A DNA stretch of 64,000 bases from Epilithonimonas zeae (GCF_900141765.1 NZ_FSRK01000001.1:248001-312000); one strand, 5' to 3'; numbered from the stretch's first letter, positions 35,341-45,183 are shown. A program made the numbers and translations. The notes: a model not told the origin generated them from the letters alone.

Positions 35341-38300
35341 TTATTTTAATAGAACCATTTTTTCTACAGCTGTTGCGCTTCCTGAACATTTCTCCTGATT
35401 CTGGCTGCGTGCAAATATCTTAAAAATATATGTACCTTTTGCAACCGTATCACCAAAATCATCTTTTCCGTCCCATTCTATGGCTTGTCTTGGTGTTCTG
35501 AAGCCCTGCAGGAATGGTTCTGCAGATATACTGGTTGATAATGTTCTAACTATTTTACCTGTTATTGTATAGATCTGAACATTCACGTCCAAGATGTCAT
35601 CACAATTATGTTCAAACTGAACATAGGTTTTATTAGTAAATGGATTTGGCCAATTAAGAAGTCTGTTAACAGTGAGTTTCTTTTCAGACTCATCTTTTAC
35701 TACAAAGTTTAACGTAGAAGAAGTAGAATTATTATTGATATCCCAAACTTTAAAAACTAATTGGTGTTCACCAGGAGTTAAACTCTTGAAAGGAAATGTA
35801 ACAGAACCTTTTTGATAATCCTTAAGATCCCCAAAACTACATCCGTTGCCATCGCCGGGAGAAAAATAATCGTTTACCGAAGTTGTATTAATGATATCGC
35901 CATCCAAAACAAATGTAATATCATGCCCAATCCCTGCACCAGTAGAATTGATACCCATATTATCTTTTACACAAGCTAAAAGCATCGGATTTTGATCTGT
36001 AATACCACCATTAGCAAAATTGGTGTTGTTCATATAAAGATTGATTGCCGGGGGTTCTGAGTCATTTATCCCGTCAGGATTAATGTCTCCAACTACTTGC
36101 GGTTGATTATTAAAAACATCAAAGGCAACAGTTCCATTTCTTTTTGCATCTTCAAAATTTTCTGCGTAAGCTAGTATTCTGCCTTTTACGGTTTCTCCAT
36201 TTACGACAGGAATTTCATAATTAATATCTTTTGGAACATAAAATTCTACTTTAAACTCGCCTTTATCAACTTTTCCAGAAGCTTTTACAATGGCGCTTGG
36301 CTCCTCAGTATATTCCATAGCGGGAAGCATTTGGCTGGAATTATCATTGTTGAGTGTTTTTTTATTCATTTTTTTATCAAAAACATTGATGATCGCGCGG
36401 CCATTGAAAGTTTCATCTTTAGTTACTCCATCTGGCTTCATAACTTGTCCTGTGATTTTTACAAAATCCAAGGCTCTAATTTTATTGGGAATTGGTGTGT
36501 CAATGTTAGTGATCTTTAGAAGACGTTTAGGTCTACTCATTTTCATTGCTGGATCGCCTAAAAAATTGACCCTTAATGGGTCGGATGAAGCACCATAACC
36601 TGGGTCAGAGTAAGTATAATATTCTTGTCGAGCTTTAAGATGAGCATTTCCTATAGTATTAAAATCATCAGAGTTTAAGGTAAACATATTTTTAGTGAAA
36701 ATTGGAGTGAATTTTCTTCCATAATCTACTGTAATCGCTCGACTCGAAGTAATCATTGTTGCCGCACCTCCTGTTGTATGTTTTATAACTTGCTCACCAA
36801 CAGAATTGGTATTAGGCTCATCCCATAATGTAAATTCACAGGTGATAGTAGATACAAATGGAAATCTGCTGTATACGGATGTAAAATTATTGAATCCTTG
36901 TACTTCTGTTGATGTCAAAACTCTTTCCTGTGCCCACCCGTTGATTCCTCCGTGTCCAAAATAAAATAAATAAAGCGTATTACCCATATCGTTGGTAATT
37001 GCTTGGTTGATTTGCGGATATCTTTGTCCTCCTGCACTGGTAACTGCAGGGAATGCATCTAAATAAAGTTTGCGAATATTATACTCTGATCGATTAGTCT
37101 CAGAAAAATTTTGATTTATTGCATAATCTACTAAATAATGAAATGGGGGTTTTACATAAGTACCATCGGATTGTTTTGGTCCGCTACCGTCGTGATCGTC
37201 ATCTGCCACAAAATCTAATTTCATCCTCCATTCTCCAAAAGGGTTAGATTGGTTTGGTAGTTCATTGTCATAAGCCAATATTTTGTCAATCATTGATTTT
37301 GCTTCTTGTGGACTGTCGGCTGGAAGTCTTCCAATAGGAATATCTGGAACTTGACTTAGATCAGTCACAGTTTGAGGAGCAGTCATTACAAAATAATCAT
37401 CTGTAACATAAGAAGCTTTTACATCTGCACTGTTCTCACTTTGATAGCTAGGGATAACATCTGTATTATTGGGAGTCCGATTTTTAAAATCATAAGAAGT
37501 ATCACCAATTAATAAGACATATTTAAGTTTACCATTAGTAGTATTCAACCTTGTTATGAAATCTCTGATAGCTGTAATATCTTTACTGCCACTACTAAAT
37601 TCATTGTAAATTTTGTTGACATCTACAACTTCGACAGCCCATTTATTTTTTGATTTATGAAAATCTCTTAATCTTTGTGCCTGACTTATAAAAGCAGGCT
37701 GAGTTATAATCAAATAGTCTAAATTTTTAAGAGAAGAATAATCTTGATTCTCAATTCTTCCTACAAAACCAGGCTCGTAAGCTGCTGAATTTTTAAATGC
37801 TGTAAACTCATTATTGAAAAACTCACTATTAGCTAAGTAACCAAAATTAAATGTGGAAGGCTGAGAATTTTTGTTCGTAATTTTTTTTGCGTTGGTGATA
37901 TCGGACACATCCCAAATTTGGTCTAAATCAGATGTGTTTTTTACAGAAAATCCATACAATTGACCTGATCCTGTTACAATATCATAATCTCGGAAATTCA
38001 TTTGAGAATTATTGAAATTTAAATCTTCCTTATATTGAACTTCAACAAAATCAAAATAAAAACTGGCATTAGGATTTGCACTTACATTGGTTGTGTAGGT
38101 TATTTTTACACTATTCCCTGTTTGATTATATAATGCTCCTTCATGAGTTATTGGTACAAAGCTTTGATCTGTAGGGCTTAATGTTAGATCTCGTTTTGAT
38201 CCATTGATATCGATTTTAATATTTCCAGACTGAGCATTAAAACCAATCACCTGTGTCTTGAATCTTATAACATCATCAGGCTGCATTGGAGATTTTGTTG

Positions 38301-39336
38301 TGAAAGTAATATCTCTGTTTCCCTGTATGGCATCGCCAGTCCAGGTTCTTCCTAATTTGACAAGGTTGAATTTTTCTTCATTAATGTATTGATAATCATC
38401 ATAACGGGTTATCAAGTCTTGTGGTAAACTGTTATCGACTGACTGAACTCTTTTTCCAGCACCAATGTCAAAATTTATAAAATAATAAGAATAATCTTCA
38501 TATATGTTAACAAAATTGTTTGGCGCAATTTGTCTTCTGAATTCTCTTCTTTTTACTCCGGCACCATTTGTTTTATCATAAAGATTATAGCCATTTGGTC
38601 CTTGGGCATAAAATAATGCATAATCATTATCATTCCAAACACCATCCTCTTCTCCCACGACTTGTATAGCATTTTCTTGTAAAGCATCATACCGTTTATC
38701 TTGATTGTGCTCAGGTAGCATTATTCCACCATTACCATATATTCTGAAGTTTTTAGGATTAATGCTTGATACATTAATTCCATTTTGCTGTAAAAACTGT
38801 TTGGTAATTTTAAAAATTCCAGACTTGTCAACTTTTATTTTATAGAAAGTTCCAGATTTCAAAGGGTTTTCAGAAGTTCCGTATTTGTTATTTCCTTTAT
38901 ATAAAGCAGTAATTTTTTCATTGTTTTGGTCGATATTAAAAGATATGAGCCTATAGATCTTATTGTTCTCCACTTTTATAGCTTCGACCTTTACTTTAGC
39001 ATTATTAGCATTTTCAGTATCATTAAAAAAATAATTGATACTTGTAGAAGGGTTCGAAGTTATAGAGTTTATTTTAAGATCGTGAATATCCTTGCTCGAT
39101 AATTCCTGCCATTGAAACTGATCTATTTTTAGCTGATTGTCCGTTTTTATGTTTACGTTAACAAAAATAGAGTTGCCATCTGCATGATAACTCTGATTCG
39201 TAAAAAAAGGGTAGGTTATTTTCTCGGTACCATAGTCCATTACTTTTGTACCTTCCCAATTCAGATTAATTTTTTGAGCAAGTCCAAGAACAGATATAAA
39301 AAAGAAAACGAATGTATAAAATTTGAATTTCATCAA
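35341..39336 (-). CDS. porU: T9SS sorting-domain signal peptidase PorU
   Basis: 1331 residues. Signal peptide about 1-20 (ends GLAQ). Gingipain-like C25 peptidase domain in the middle, with the catalytic histidine in YFGHGG (His795) and the nucleophile in TITCEFT (Cys833); the C-terminus has a sorting-domain-like end (NWPNPFTNKTYVQFEHN, VAKGTYIFKIFAR). PorU removes the C-terminal sorting signal of T9SS cargo at the cell surface and attaches the protein to A-LPS or a similar anchor. It diverges from gldJ across 156 bases and is followed by porV. The two intact T9SS cargos in this window (8871-11639 and 19721-21373) are likely clients. Confidence 0.96.
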   Translation of the reverse strand: MMKFKFYTFVFFFISVLGLAQKINLNWEGTKVMDYGTEKITYPFFTNQSYHADGNSIFVNVNIKTDNQLKIDQFQWQELSSKDIHDLKINSITSNPSTSINYFFNDTENANNAKVKVEAIKVENNKIYRLISFNIDQNNEKITALYKGNNKYGTSENPLKSGTFYKIKVDKSGIFKITKQFLQQNGINVSSINPKNFRIYGNGGIMLPEHNQDKRYDALQENAIQVVGEEDGVWNDNDYALFYAQGPNGYNLYDKTNGAGVKRREFRRQIAPNNFVNIYEDYSYYFINFDIGAGKRVQSVDNSLPQDLITRYDDYQYINEEKFNLVKLGRTWTGDAIQGNRDITFTTKSPMQPDDVIRFKTQVIGFNAQSGNIKIDINGSKRDLTLSPTDQSFVPITHEGALYNQTGNSVKITYTTNVSANPNASFYFDFVEVQYKEDLNFNNSQMNFRDYDIVTGSGQLYGFSVKNTSDLDQIWDVSDITNAKKITNKNSQPSTFNFGYLANSEFFNNEFTAFKNSAAYEPGFVGRIENQDYSSLKNLDYLIITQPAFISQAQRLRDFHKSKNKWAVEVVDVNKIYNEFSSGSKDITAIRDFITRLNTTNGKLKYVLLIGDTSYDFKNRTPNNTDVIPSYQSENSADVKASYVTDDYFVMTAPQTVTDLSQVPDIPIGRLPADSPQEAKSMIDKILAYDNELPNQSNPFGEWRMKLDFVADDDHDGSGPKQSDGTYVKPPFHYLVDYAINQNFSETNRSEYNIRKLYLDAFPAVTSAGGQRYPQINQAITNDMGNTLYLFYFGHGGINGWAQERVLTSTEVQGFNNFTSVYSRFPFVSTITCEFTLWDEPNTNSVGEQVIKHTTGGAATMITSSRAITVDYGRKFTPIFTKNMFTLNSDDFNTIGNAHLKARQEYYTYSDPGYGASSDPLRVNFLGDPAMKMSRPKRLLKITNIDTPIPNKIRALDFVKITGQVMKPDGVTKDETFNGRAIINVFDKKMNKKTLNNDNSSQMLPAMEYTEEPSAIVKASGKVDKGEFKVEFYVPKDINYEIPVVNGETVKGRILAYAENFEDAKRNGTVAFDVFNNQPQVVGDINPDGINDSEPPAINLYMNNTNFANGGITDQNPMLLACVKDNMGINSTGAGIGHDITFVLDGDIINTTSVNDYFSPGDGNGCSFGDLKDYQKGSVTFPFKSLTPGEHQLVFKVWDINNNSTSSTLNFVVKDESEKKLTVNRLLNWPNPFTNKTYVQFEHNCDDILDVNVQIYTITGKIVRTLSTSISAEPFLQGFRTPRQAIEWDGKDDFGDTVAKGTYIFKIFARSQNQEKCSGSATAVEKMVLLK

Positions 39337-39492
39337 TGTTATTTATTAAGATTACAAAATAAACGATTTTTTTAAAAAAATGGTATATAATAAAATTAAT
39401 TTAATTGCGTTCTATCAAAAAAAGGGAAACAATATTTGATTAATTAAAGAATTTCCTTTTTCTTTGTACTTTGAAAATTTCTATAGCAGATT

Positions 39493-41100
39493 ATGAAAAA
39501 AATAAGGTTGTTTTCGATCATTACTTTAAGTTCAACGCTACTTTTAGTAAGTTGTGGAGGCGGAGGGAACTCGAAGAAAGGTGGTGGTACTAAAGGTTTT
39601 GTCAGCAAAACCGGATGGAAGCCCAACGAAAAAGACGGGTGGTTCTTCTCGGGTAAACAGCAAAAGCCTAAAGCTTGGCCAGGAATGGTTTATGTAGAGG
39701 GTGGAACTTTTACGATGGGGCTTGTGGAAGACAATGTAATGCATGATTGGAATAATACACCAAGAAGAATGCAGGTAAGTTCTTTCTTCATTGGAGATAC
39801 AGAAATTACCAATTCAGAATATAGAGAATACACCACTTGGCTTAAGTTTGTTTTTCCTTCTTCTGATCCTAGCTTCAAACATATATATACAGGGGCTTTG
39901 CCAGATACTTTAGTTTGGAATAACAAGTTATCTCGTAATGATTACGCAGAGACTTATTTCAGATCTCCAGAATATGATTATTATCCGGTTGTAGGTGTTT
40001 CTTGGTTACAGGCAACAAAATATTGTGACTGGTTGACTGATAGAGCGAATGAAAAAGCGTTGATGAGACAGGGTGTAATATCGAAAGATGTTTATACTGC
40101 TGACAAAGCTGCAACTGCTGGTGCGACTTTCAATATGGACAAATTCAAATCCAATGATGCGGAAATGGATGCTTATATTGATAAGAAAAAACTACAGCAA
40201 AGAAGCGGAATCAAAACGACTAACGAAAAAATTGCTGCTGCTAACAGAAATGCTGCATCAGGCGTGGTTGAAAAATTCAGACTTCCTACAGAGGTTGAAT
40301 GGGAATTTGCCGCTTTGGGACTTCAGAAAGAAAGAGAGTATAACAATTACTTAGGTAAGAATACTCAAATGGATAAAATTAAAGGTAAAAAAGGTAAAAA
40401 CCGCGGGATGTACCTGGAAAACTTTAAACAAGGTAGAGGTGATTACTCTGGTGTTGCTGGTTGGAAAAACGATGGATCTCCTACCACTGCAGACGTGAAA
40501 CAATATCCTTCTAATGATCTTGGAATCTACGGAATGTATGGTAACGTTGCAGAATGGGTTGCTGATATCTACAGACCAATGATTGATGAGGAATTTAGTG
40601 ACTTCAACTATTTCAGAGGAAACGTAGTGGTTCAAGCTGTTAAAAATGAGGATGGATCTTACAAAAAAGTGGGTAATATGGAAATCAAGTATGATACATT
40701 AGCAGATGGTCGTTTGGTTTACAAAGGATTACCTGGAGAATTTGAAAGAAAAGTGGTTGAGGATAATAGAAACTACAGAGATGGTGATTATCAATCTTCA
40801 TTAGATGCTGGTGGCACGCCTCCAAGTGATAGTTCAGAGTATAACATGTACAACTCTGTTAAACCAACTTTCATTGTTAACAAAAATGGAAGTGTAGTTC
40901 TACAAAAAGATAAAAACAAAGCAACTTCTCAAATCAATGACTACAGTAGGGTTGTAAAAGGAGGTTCTTGGTTAGATTCTGCATACTGGTTGGATCCGGG
41001 ACAAAGAAGATTTAAAAATCAAATGAAAGGATATGGCTGGGTTGGTTTCCGTGTAGCACAAGATGCTAAAAACTCCAAAACTGGACGTACAAAAAGATAA
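39493..41100 (+). CDS. gldJ: Gliding motility / T9SS lipoprotein GldJ
   Basis: 535 residues. Lipobox LLLVSC with Cys21, a glycine-rich linker, then an FGE-sulfatase (SUMF1-like) domain from about 50 to 525, marked by PGMVYVEGGTFTMG at its start and RVVKGGSWLDSAYWLDP and GWVGFRVAQD near the end. The formylglycine-generating activity is not expected; GldJ is a structural partner of the GldK/GldN ring in the T9SS and is needed for gliding in motile relatives. About 150 residues inserted in the middle are lysine-rich. It diverges from porU and precedes murF, a gene order kept across Flavobacteriia. Confidence 0.95.
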   Translation: MKKIRLFSIITLSSTLLLVSCGGGGNSKKGGGTKGFVSKTGWKPNEKDGWFFSGKQQKPKAWPGMVYVEGGTFTMGLVEDNVMHDWNNTPRRMQVSSFFIGDTEITNSEYREYTTWLKFVFPSSDPSFKHIYTGALPDTLVWNNKLSRNDYAETYFRSPEYDYYPVVGVSWLQATKYCDWLTDRANEKALMRQGVISKDVYTADKAATAGATFNMDKFKSNDAEMDAYIDKKKLQQRSGIKTTNEKIAAANRNAASGVVEKFRLPTEVEWEFAALGLQKEREYNNYLGKNTQMDKIKGKKGKNRGMYLENFKQGRGDYSGVAGWKNDGSPTTADVKQYPSNDLGIYGMYGNVAEWVADIYRPMIDEEFSDFNYFRGNVVVQAVKNEDGSYKKVGNMEIKYDTLADGRLVYKGLPGEFERKVVEDNRNYRDGDYQSSLDAGGTPPSDSSEYNMYNSVKPTFIVNKNGSVVLQKDKNKATSQINDYSRVVKGGSWLDSAYWLDPGQRRFKNQMKGYGWVGFRVAQDAKNSKTGRTKR

Positions 41101-41120
41101 TATCAAAATATAGATATGTA

Positions 41121-41149
41121 AAAAACAGCAGAATTTTCTGCTGTTTTTT
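41121..41149 (+). terminator. Terminator after gldJ
   Basis: AAAACAGCAGA / TCTGCTGTTTT stem with a tight loop and a T run, between gldJ and murF. Confidence 0.85.
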
Positions 41150-41172
41150 GTTTTTATATAGAAGCATTTTAA

Positions 41173-41180
41173 TATTTTTG
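41173..41180 (+). promoter_or_regulatory. -7 box abutting the murF start codon
   Basis: TATTTTTG, an exact TAnnTTTG box, ends 4 bases before the murF ATG and follows the gldJ terminator, so murF appears to have its own, probably leaderless, promoter. Confidence 0.55.
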
Positions 41181-41184
41181 AGCT

Positions 41185-42456
41185 ATGAATATCAGCGAGT
41201 TTTACCCTATTTTCTTGCAAAGCAAGAATGTTGTCATAGATAGTAGAAAGATAGAGAATGAGAGCATTTTCTTTGCCTTTTCTGGAGAAAGTTATAATGC
41301 GGCGGAGAAATCCACAGAAGCAATTGAAAAAGGAGCTTTGGCCGTTATTGTAGAAGATGAGAAGTATTATGATGCCAAAAATAATATCTTTTACGTTTCT
41401 TCTACTTTAGAATTTTTACAGAATTTAGCTATTTATCATAGAGAGCAATTAGATATTCCTTTCATTGGATTAACGGGAAGTAATGGTAAAACTACAACCA
41501 AAGAATTAATCAGTAATGTTTTAGCTGAGAAATTTAAAGTTCAGTACACTTTCGGTAATCTTAATAATCATATTGGAGTTCCTTTGACGATTCTTTCAAT
41601 CAGACAAAAACACGAGATTGCTGTCATAGAAATGGGAGCCAATCATCAGAAAGAAATTGAATTCCTTTGTAAAATTGCTAAACCAAATATCGGTTATATC
41701 ACCAATTTTGGAAAAGCTCATCTTGAAGGTTTTGGTGGCTACGAAGGCGTAATCAAGGGAAAATCGGAACTTTACGATTATCTGAAAAATCATCATCAAA
41801 ATATTCTGGTTAATCAGAATGATGTGATTCAGGAAGAGAAGACGGTTGATTATTCATCGAAAATTACTTTTGGAAAGTCAGACTCAGATTATTACTTTTT
41901 GCCGGTTTATAAAGACCATTTTGTAGGATTAGATTATCAGGGAACTGAGATTTTTTCTAATCTTACAGGCAAATATAATTATGATAATATCTCTGCGGCT
42001 GTTGCTTTAGGGTTACATTTTGGACTCAATATTTCTGAAATTAAGAAAGCGATAGAAAATTATGTTCCTTCCAATATGCGTTCGCAAATCCAAAAAAAAG
42101 GTAATAAAACCTTAGTTTTGGATACCTATAATGCCAATCCGAGCAGTATGCAGGTTTCTTTAGAAAATTTCAAAACTTTCGAAGGAACTAAGACGATTAT
42201 CATTGGCGATATGTTGGAACTTGGAGAAGAAAGTTTGAAGGAACATCAGGCCATTTTAGATTTTGCACAATCTTGTAGATTTGATGAAATAATTACTGTT
42301 GGCCCGAATTTCAAATTGGTTAATCATTCAGATAATGCTTTTGAGAATACTTCAGAACTGATTGAAAAATTAAAAGCTGATCCAATCAAGAATGAAAATG
42401 TTTTATTAAAAGCCTCGCGAGGAATTGCACTCGAAAAAATAATCGATTATATATAA
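41185..42456 (+). CDS. murF: UDP-N-acetylmuramoyl-tripeptide--D-alanyl-D-alanine ligase
   Basis: 423 residues. It adds the D-Ala-D-Ala dipeptide in peptidoglycan precursor synthesis. N-terminal UDP-binding domain (about 1-85), ATP-binding P-loop GLTGSNGKTTTKE at 95-107, EMGANHQKEI for the magnesium site, SNMRSQIQKKG and the ligase C-terminal domain starting around LVLDTYNANPSSMQVSLENF. Cytoplasmic. Same strand as gldJ but separated by a terminator and with its own -7 box. The 3' end is followed by a terminator shared with the NUDIX gene. Confidence 0.97.
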   Translation: MNISEFYPIFLQSKNVVIDSRKIENESIFFAFSGESYNAAEKSTEAIEKGALAVIVEDEKYYDAKNNIFYVSSTLEFLQNLAIYHREQLDIPFIGLTGSNGKTTTKELISNVLAEKFKVQYTFGNLNNHIGVPLTILSIRQKHEIAVIEMGANHQKEIEFLCKIAKPNIGYITNFGKAHLEGFGGYEGVIKGKSELYDYLKNHHQNILVNQNDVIQEEKTVDYSSKITFGKSDSDYYFLPVYKDHFVGLDYQGTEIFSNLTGKYNYDNISAAVALGLHFGLNISEIKKAIENYVPSNMRSQIQKKGNKTLVLDTYNANPSSMQVSLENFKTFEGTKTIIIGDMLELGEESLKEHQAILDFAQSCRFDEIITVGPNFKLVNHSDNAFENTSELIEKLKADPIKNENVLLKASRGIALEKIIDYI

Positions 42457-42460
42457 AAGA

Positions 42461-42486
42461 AAAACCTCAGATTATTGAGGTTTTTT
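42461..42486. terminator. Bidirectional terminator between murF and NUDIX gene
   Basis: AAAACCTCA / TGAGGTTTT stem, 6-base loop, T run on the plus strand. It overlaps the stop codon of the convergent NUDIX gene. Confidence 0.82.
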
Positions 42487-43083
42487 ATTTTTGAAATCAT
42501 TCAGAATCAATTTAATATTTTGAAATGTTGAAGGTAGAATTTGCGATTCGATTTCTTCTTCATTTTTCCAGCCAACTTCATTAATGCCTTCTTCTATTTG
42601 TGGCTTCGGCGTTTCATTTCCGGAGTAAAACATCTCAAACCAATAAGTGGTTTTAAGGATTTTCTTGCCGTCTCTTTCCGTATAAATGTGATAAGTAGAA
42701 TTAATAAAATCCTTCAGTTCAAGATTGAAAATGCCGCATTCTTCTTCTACTTCACGGACGGCAGCTACTTCTCTGGATTCGCCTTTTTCGATTTTACCTT
42801 TGGGCAAATCCCATTTTCCTAATCTGTGGATAAAAAGGATTTTATCTTCCGGATTGATGACAACGCCACCGGCAGCTTCTATATTTTTGAAATAATTTCT
42901 GAAATCAGTCCATAGTTCCTCTACATCTTTATGATAAATATTAAGACCTTGCGAAGCTGTATTTTCTAACAAATCAATAGCAAAGTCGAAACTATGCGAC
43001 CCATCGTAATTCAGTATTTTAGGACTATTTTGAGGTTCAGAACTCAAAATTAATCTTTTCTCATTGATAAAAACTTTATACAT
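42472..43083 (-). CDS. NUDIX hydrolase
   Basis: 203 residues. A family-specific N-terminal region (about 1-65) is followed by a NUDIX domain (about 70-195) with the Nudix box PKGKIEKGESREVAAVREVEEECGI (read as GKIEKGE then REVEEECG), the Gx5Ex7REUxEExGU pattern complete. It hydrolyses a nucleoside diphosphate linked to another moiety; substrate unknown. It diverges from the SRPBCC gene over only 36 bases, and its -7 box is at 43107-43114. Confidence 0.92.
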   Translation of the reverse strand: MYKVFINEKRLILSSEPQNSPKILNYDGSHSFDFAIDLLENTASQGLNIYHKDVEELWTDFRNYFKNIEAAGGVVINPEDKILFIHRLGKWDLPKGKIEKGESREVAAVREVEEECGIFNLELKDFINSTYHIYTERDGKKILKTTYWFEMFYSGNETPKPQIEEGINEVGWKNEEEIESQILPSTFQNIKLILNDFKNKKPQ

Positions 43084-43106
43084 TTGTAAGGCTATTAATA
43101 TTAATA

Positions 43107-43114
43107 CAAAAATA
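43107..43114 (-). promoter_or_regulatory. -7 box of the NUDIX gene
   Basis: TATTTTTG on the minus strand, 23 bases before the NUDIX ATG and just 5 bases from the start of the divergent gene. Confidence 0.5.
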
Positions 43115-43119
43115 TAAAA

Positions 43120-43506
43120 ATGAATTTAGAAGGACGAAAAATTATTGTAAATAAATCTTCATCAGAATTGGCAGGAATGCTTAAAAATCCTGAGGATTAC
43201 AAAGATTTGATGCCAGAAGGTCTGCAAAGTTTCGAAGCTAGAGAAGATGGTTTCAAATTTGGGTTGAAGGGAATGCCGGAAATTGCTTTGAAAATTGATA
43301 ATGTTTCTGATAAAGAAGTAGTTCTGAAATCTGCAAGCTCTAGTCTAGATTTTGCATTGACAGGCGCAATGAATCCTCTTAATGAAAATCAAACAGAAGT
43401 ACAGCTGTTATTCGAAGGAAAATTCAATCCGTTTATCAAAATGATGGTAGAAAAACCACTTCAGAATTTCATCAATTCTTTGACAGATAAAATCGAGCAA
43501 CTTTAA
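43120..43506 (+). CDS. SRPBCC-like (START-fold) small protein
   Basis: 128 residues. Starting MNLEGRKIIVNKSSSELAGMLKNPEDYKDLMPEG, with alternating strands and a final long helix (MMVEKPLQNFINSLTDKI), it fits the SRPBCC/polyketide-cyclase helix-grip fold of small orphan proteins in this class. Function unknown; a hydrophobic ligand is plausible. It starts 36 bases from the divergent NUDIX gene, and its stop is one base from the convergent anmK stop. Confidence 0.7.
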   Translation: MNLEGRKIIVNKSSSELAGMLKNPEDYKDLMPEGLQSFEAREDGFKFGLKGMPEIALKIDNVSDKEVVLKSASSSLDFALTGAMNPLNENQTEVQLLFEGKFNPFIKMMVEKPLQNFINSLTDKIEQL

Positions 43507-43507
43507 T

Positions 43508-44563
43508 TTAGCAAATCAAACCGGAAGAATGGTCGTACAAACTTCCTGTTGCTGATGACAAAACATTATTGAGATTCTGTAATCTCAAAACACCCATAAA
43601 AGCAAAAATCAAAGCTTCTTTATATTCAATAATTTCTTTTTTTGGAATTTGGATTTCGGTTTTGGTCTTTGCTTTTATCTTTTCAATAAGATAATTGTTG
43701 TAAGTTCCACCGCCGGTTATCAAGACGTTTTTTATCTCAAATTCATCCAAAACTTTAGCAATTTGAACTGCAGAATGTTCTGTGAAAGTTGCCAGAAGAT
43801 TTTCGGGTTTTTGTGTTTTTATCAATGGTAAAACTTGTTCTTTAATCCACTCTGTTCCCAAAGATTTTGGTGCTTTTTCCTCATAGAATTTAAGTTGATT
43901 TAATTGTTCAAGAAGTTCGTAATCAATCATTCCGGATTTAGCCAAATCTCCATTTTCATCATATTTCTTTCCAAGTTTCAACGCCAAATCATTCAGAATA
44001 ATGTTGACGGGACAAATATCAAAAGCCAAACGTTTTCCATTTCGTTTCAAAGAAATATTAGAAAATCCACCAAGATTAAGGCAGGCATCAAATTCCGAAA
44101 ACAACAGTTCGTCACCAATTGGAACCAAAGGCGCTCCATTTCCTCCCAGAATTACATCCTGACTTCGGAAATCGAAGATAACGGTTTTATTGGTTTTTGA
44201 TTTAATTGCTCTTCCGTCTCCGATTTGTAACGTGAATCTATTTTTTGGTTGATGAAAAACCGTGTGACCGTGAGAGGCAATCAAATCAAGATTGATAATT
44301 TTATTTTTTGAAATGAATTCTGAAGTTTTTTCTCCAAGATAAAATCCATAATCAGAATTCAATTTTAGAAGTTCCTCACTGGATAGATTTACTGCATTCC
44401 GTAAAGATTGTTCCCAATCAGACGAATAGGGAAGTGTTTCACAATTCAGAATCCCGAAATTCCAAATAGAATTGGTTTGAGTGAATTTTGCATAACAAAT
44501 ATCCAATCCATCAAGACTAGTTCCAGACATCAAACCAATAGCATGAAAACTTGACATCATCAA
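43508..44563 (-). CDS. anmK: Anhydro-N-acetylmuramic acid kinase
   Basis: 351 residues, slightly short for AnmK. N-terminal GLMSGTSLDGLD is diagnostic; SHGHTVFHQP, QIGDGRAI, NLGGFSNISL and TGGGTYNNYLIEKI complete the ASKHA kinase core. It phosphorylates 1,6-anhydroMurNAc to MurNAc-6-phosphate during murein recycling. The ATG follows the lptC stop after 3 bases, so it is the last gene of the outer-membrane-protein/lptC/anmK unit. MurQ is not in the window. Confidence 0.95.
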   Translation of the reverse strand: MMMSSFHAIGLMSGTSLDGLDICYAKFTQTNSIWNFGILNCETLPYSSDWEQSLRNAVNLSSEELLKLNSDYGFYLGEKTSEFISKNKIINLDLIASHGHTVFHQPKNRFTLQIGDGRAIKSKTNKTVIFDFRSQDVILGGNGAPLVPIGDELLFSEFDACLNLGGFSNISLKRNGKRLAFDICPVNIILNDLALKLGKKYDENGDLAKSGMIDYELLEQLNQLKFYEEKAPKSLGTEWIKEQVLPLIKTQKPENLLATFTEHSAVQIAKVLDEFEIKNVLITGGGTYNNYLIEKIKAKTKTEIQIPKKEIIEYKEALIFAFMGVLRLQNLNNVLSSATGSLYDHSSGLIC

Positions 44564-44566
44564 AAA

Positions 44567-45163
44567 CTATTTGCTGGTTGCAGGTAAATTCGAAGAAGTG
44601 AAACTTCCGGAATTGTTGAAAAAAGTGTATTCTGAAAAGTCGTCTTTAGCGACCATTCCATGCGCGCCAACAAGGATGTTTCCGTCTTTATCCGAAACAA
44701 AAACAGTGTCTTTGGTGTACATTTTATGCTCGTTTTGATCCCAGTTAATGGTTTCTGTTACAAAAGTCTGGCCTTCGGTTGTGATAATTTTCACTCGTCC
44801 TTTTGCGAAGTAGAAATTCTTTTTGATGTCGTTTCTAGCATATTTTGCCCAAATTTTACCAGGCTCTTTTGATTTTTTATCAAAAAATTCCAGATAAATT
44901 CCTTTTTTAGCTTCTACATAAGGCGAGTCTATCAACTCATACTTTTCGATCAAAGGCGCACGGAAGTTAACTTTAACCTGCCCAGAATCTTTTTGAATAA
45001 TGTTACCATTGTAGATAACCTGGGATGCAAAATTGGTCTTTTTCTTTTCGTTACTAACTTTCGCAATATCTTCTTCGCAGGACTGAATAAGAAAAAACAT
45101 CAGCAACAAAATGAATCGTTGTGATGTTTTTAGTTTAAATATTTTTGAATAATAATCCTTCAT
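44567..45163 (-). CDS. lptC: LPS export system protein LptC
   Basis: 198 residues. An N-terminal membrane-anchor or lipoprotein signal (LLLMFFLIQSC, Cys29) is followed by an OstA/LptC-type beta-jellyroll: FASQVIYNGNIIQKDSGQVKVNFRA, then a KAKKGIYLEFFDK-like stretch, then TVTTETINWDQNEHKMYT-type strands. It would carry LPS from LptBFG to LptA in the periplasm. The apparent lipobox is unlike the simple transmembrane anchor of enteric LptC. It sits between an outer membrane protein (20 bases upstream) and anmK (3 bases downstream). Confidence 0.88.
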   Translation of the reverse strand: MKDYYSKIFKLKTSQRFILLLMFFLIQSCEEDIAKVSNEKKKTNFASQVIYNGNIIQKDSGQVKVNFRAPLIEKYELIDSPYVEAKKGIYLEFFDKKSKEPGKIWAKYARNDIKKNFYFAKGRVKIITTEGQTFVTETINWDQNEHKMYTKDTVFVSDKDGNILVGAHGMVAKDDFSEYTFFNNSGSFTSSNLPATSK

Positions 45164-45183
45164 AGATTATCAGTGTACTTTCA

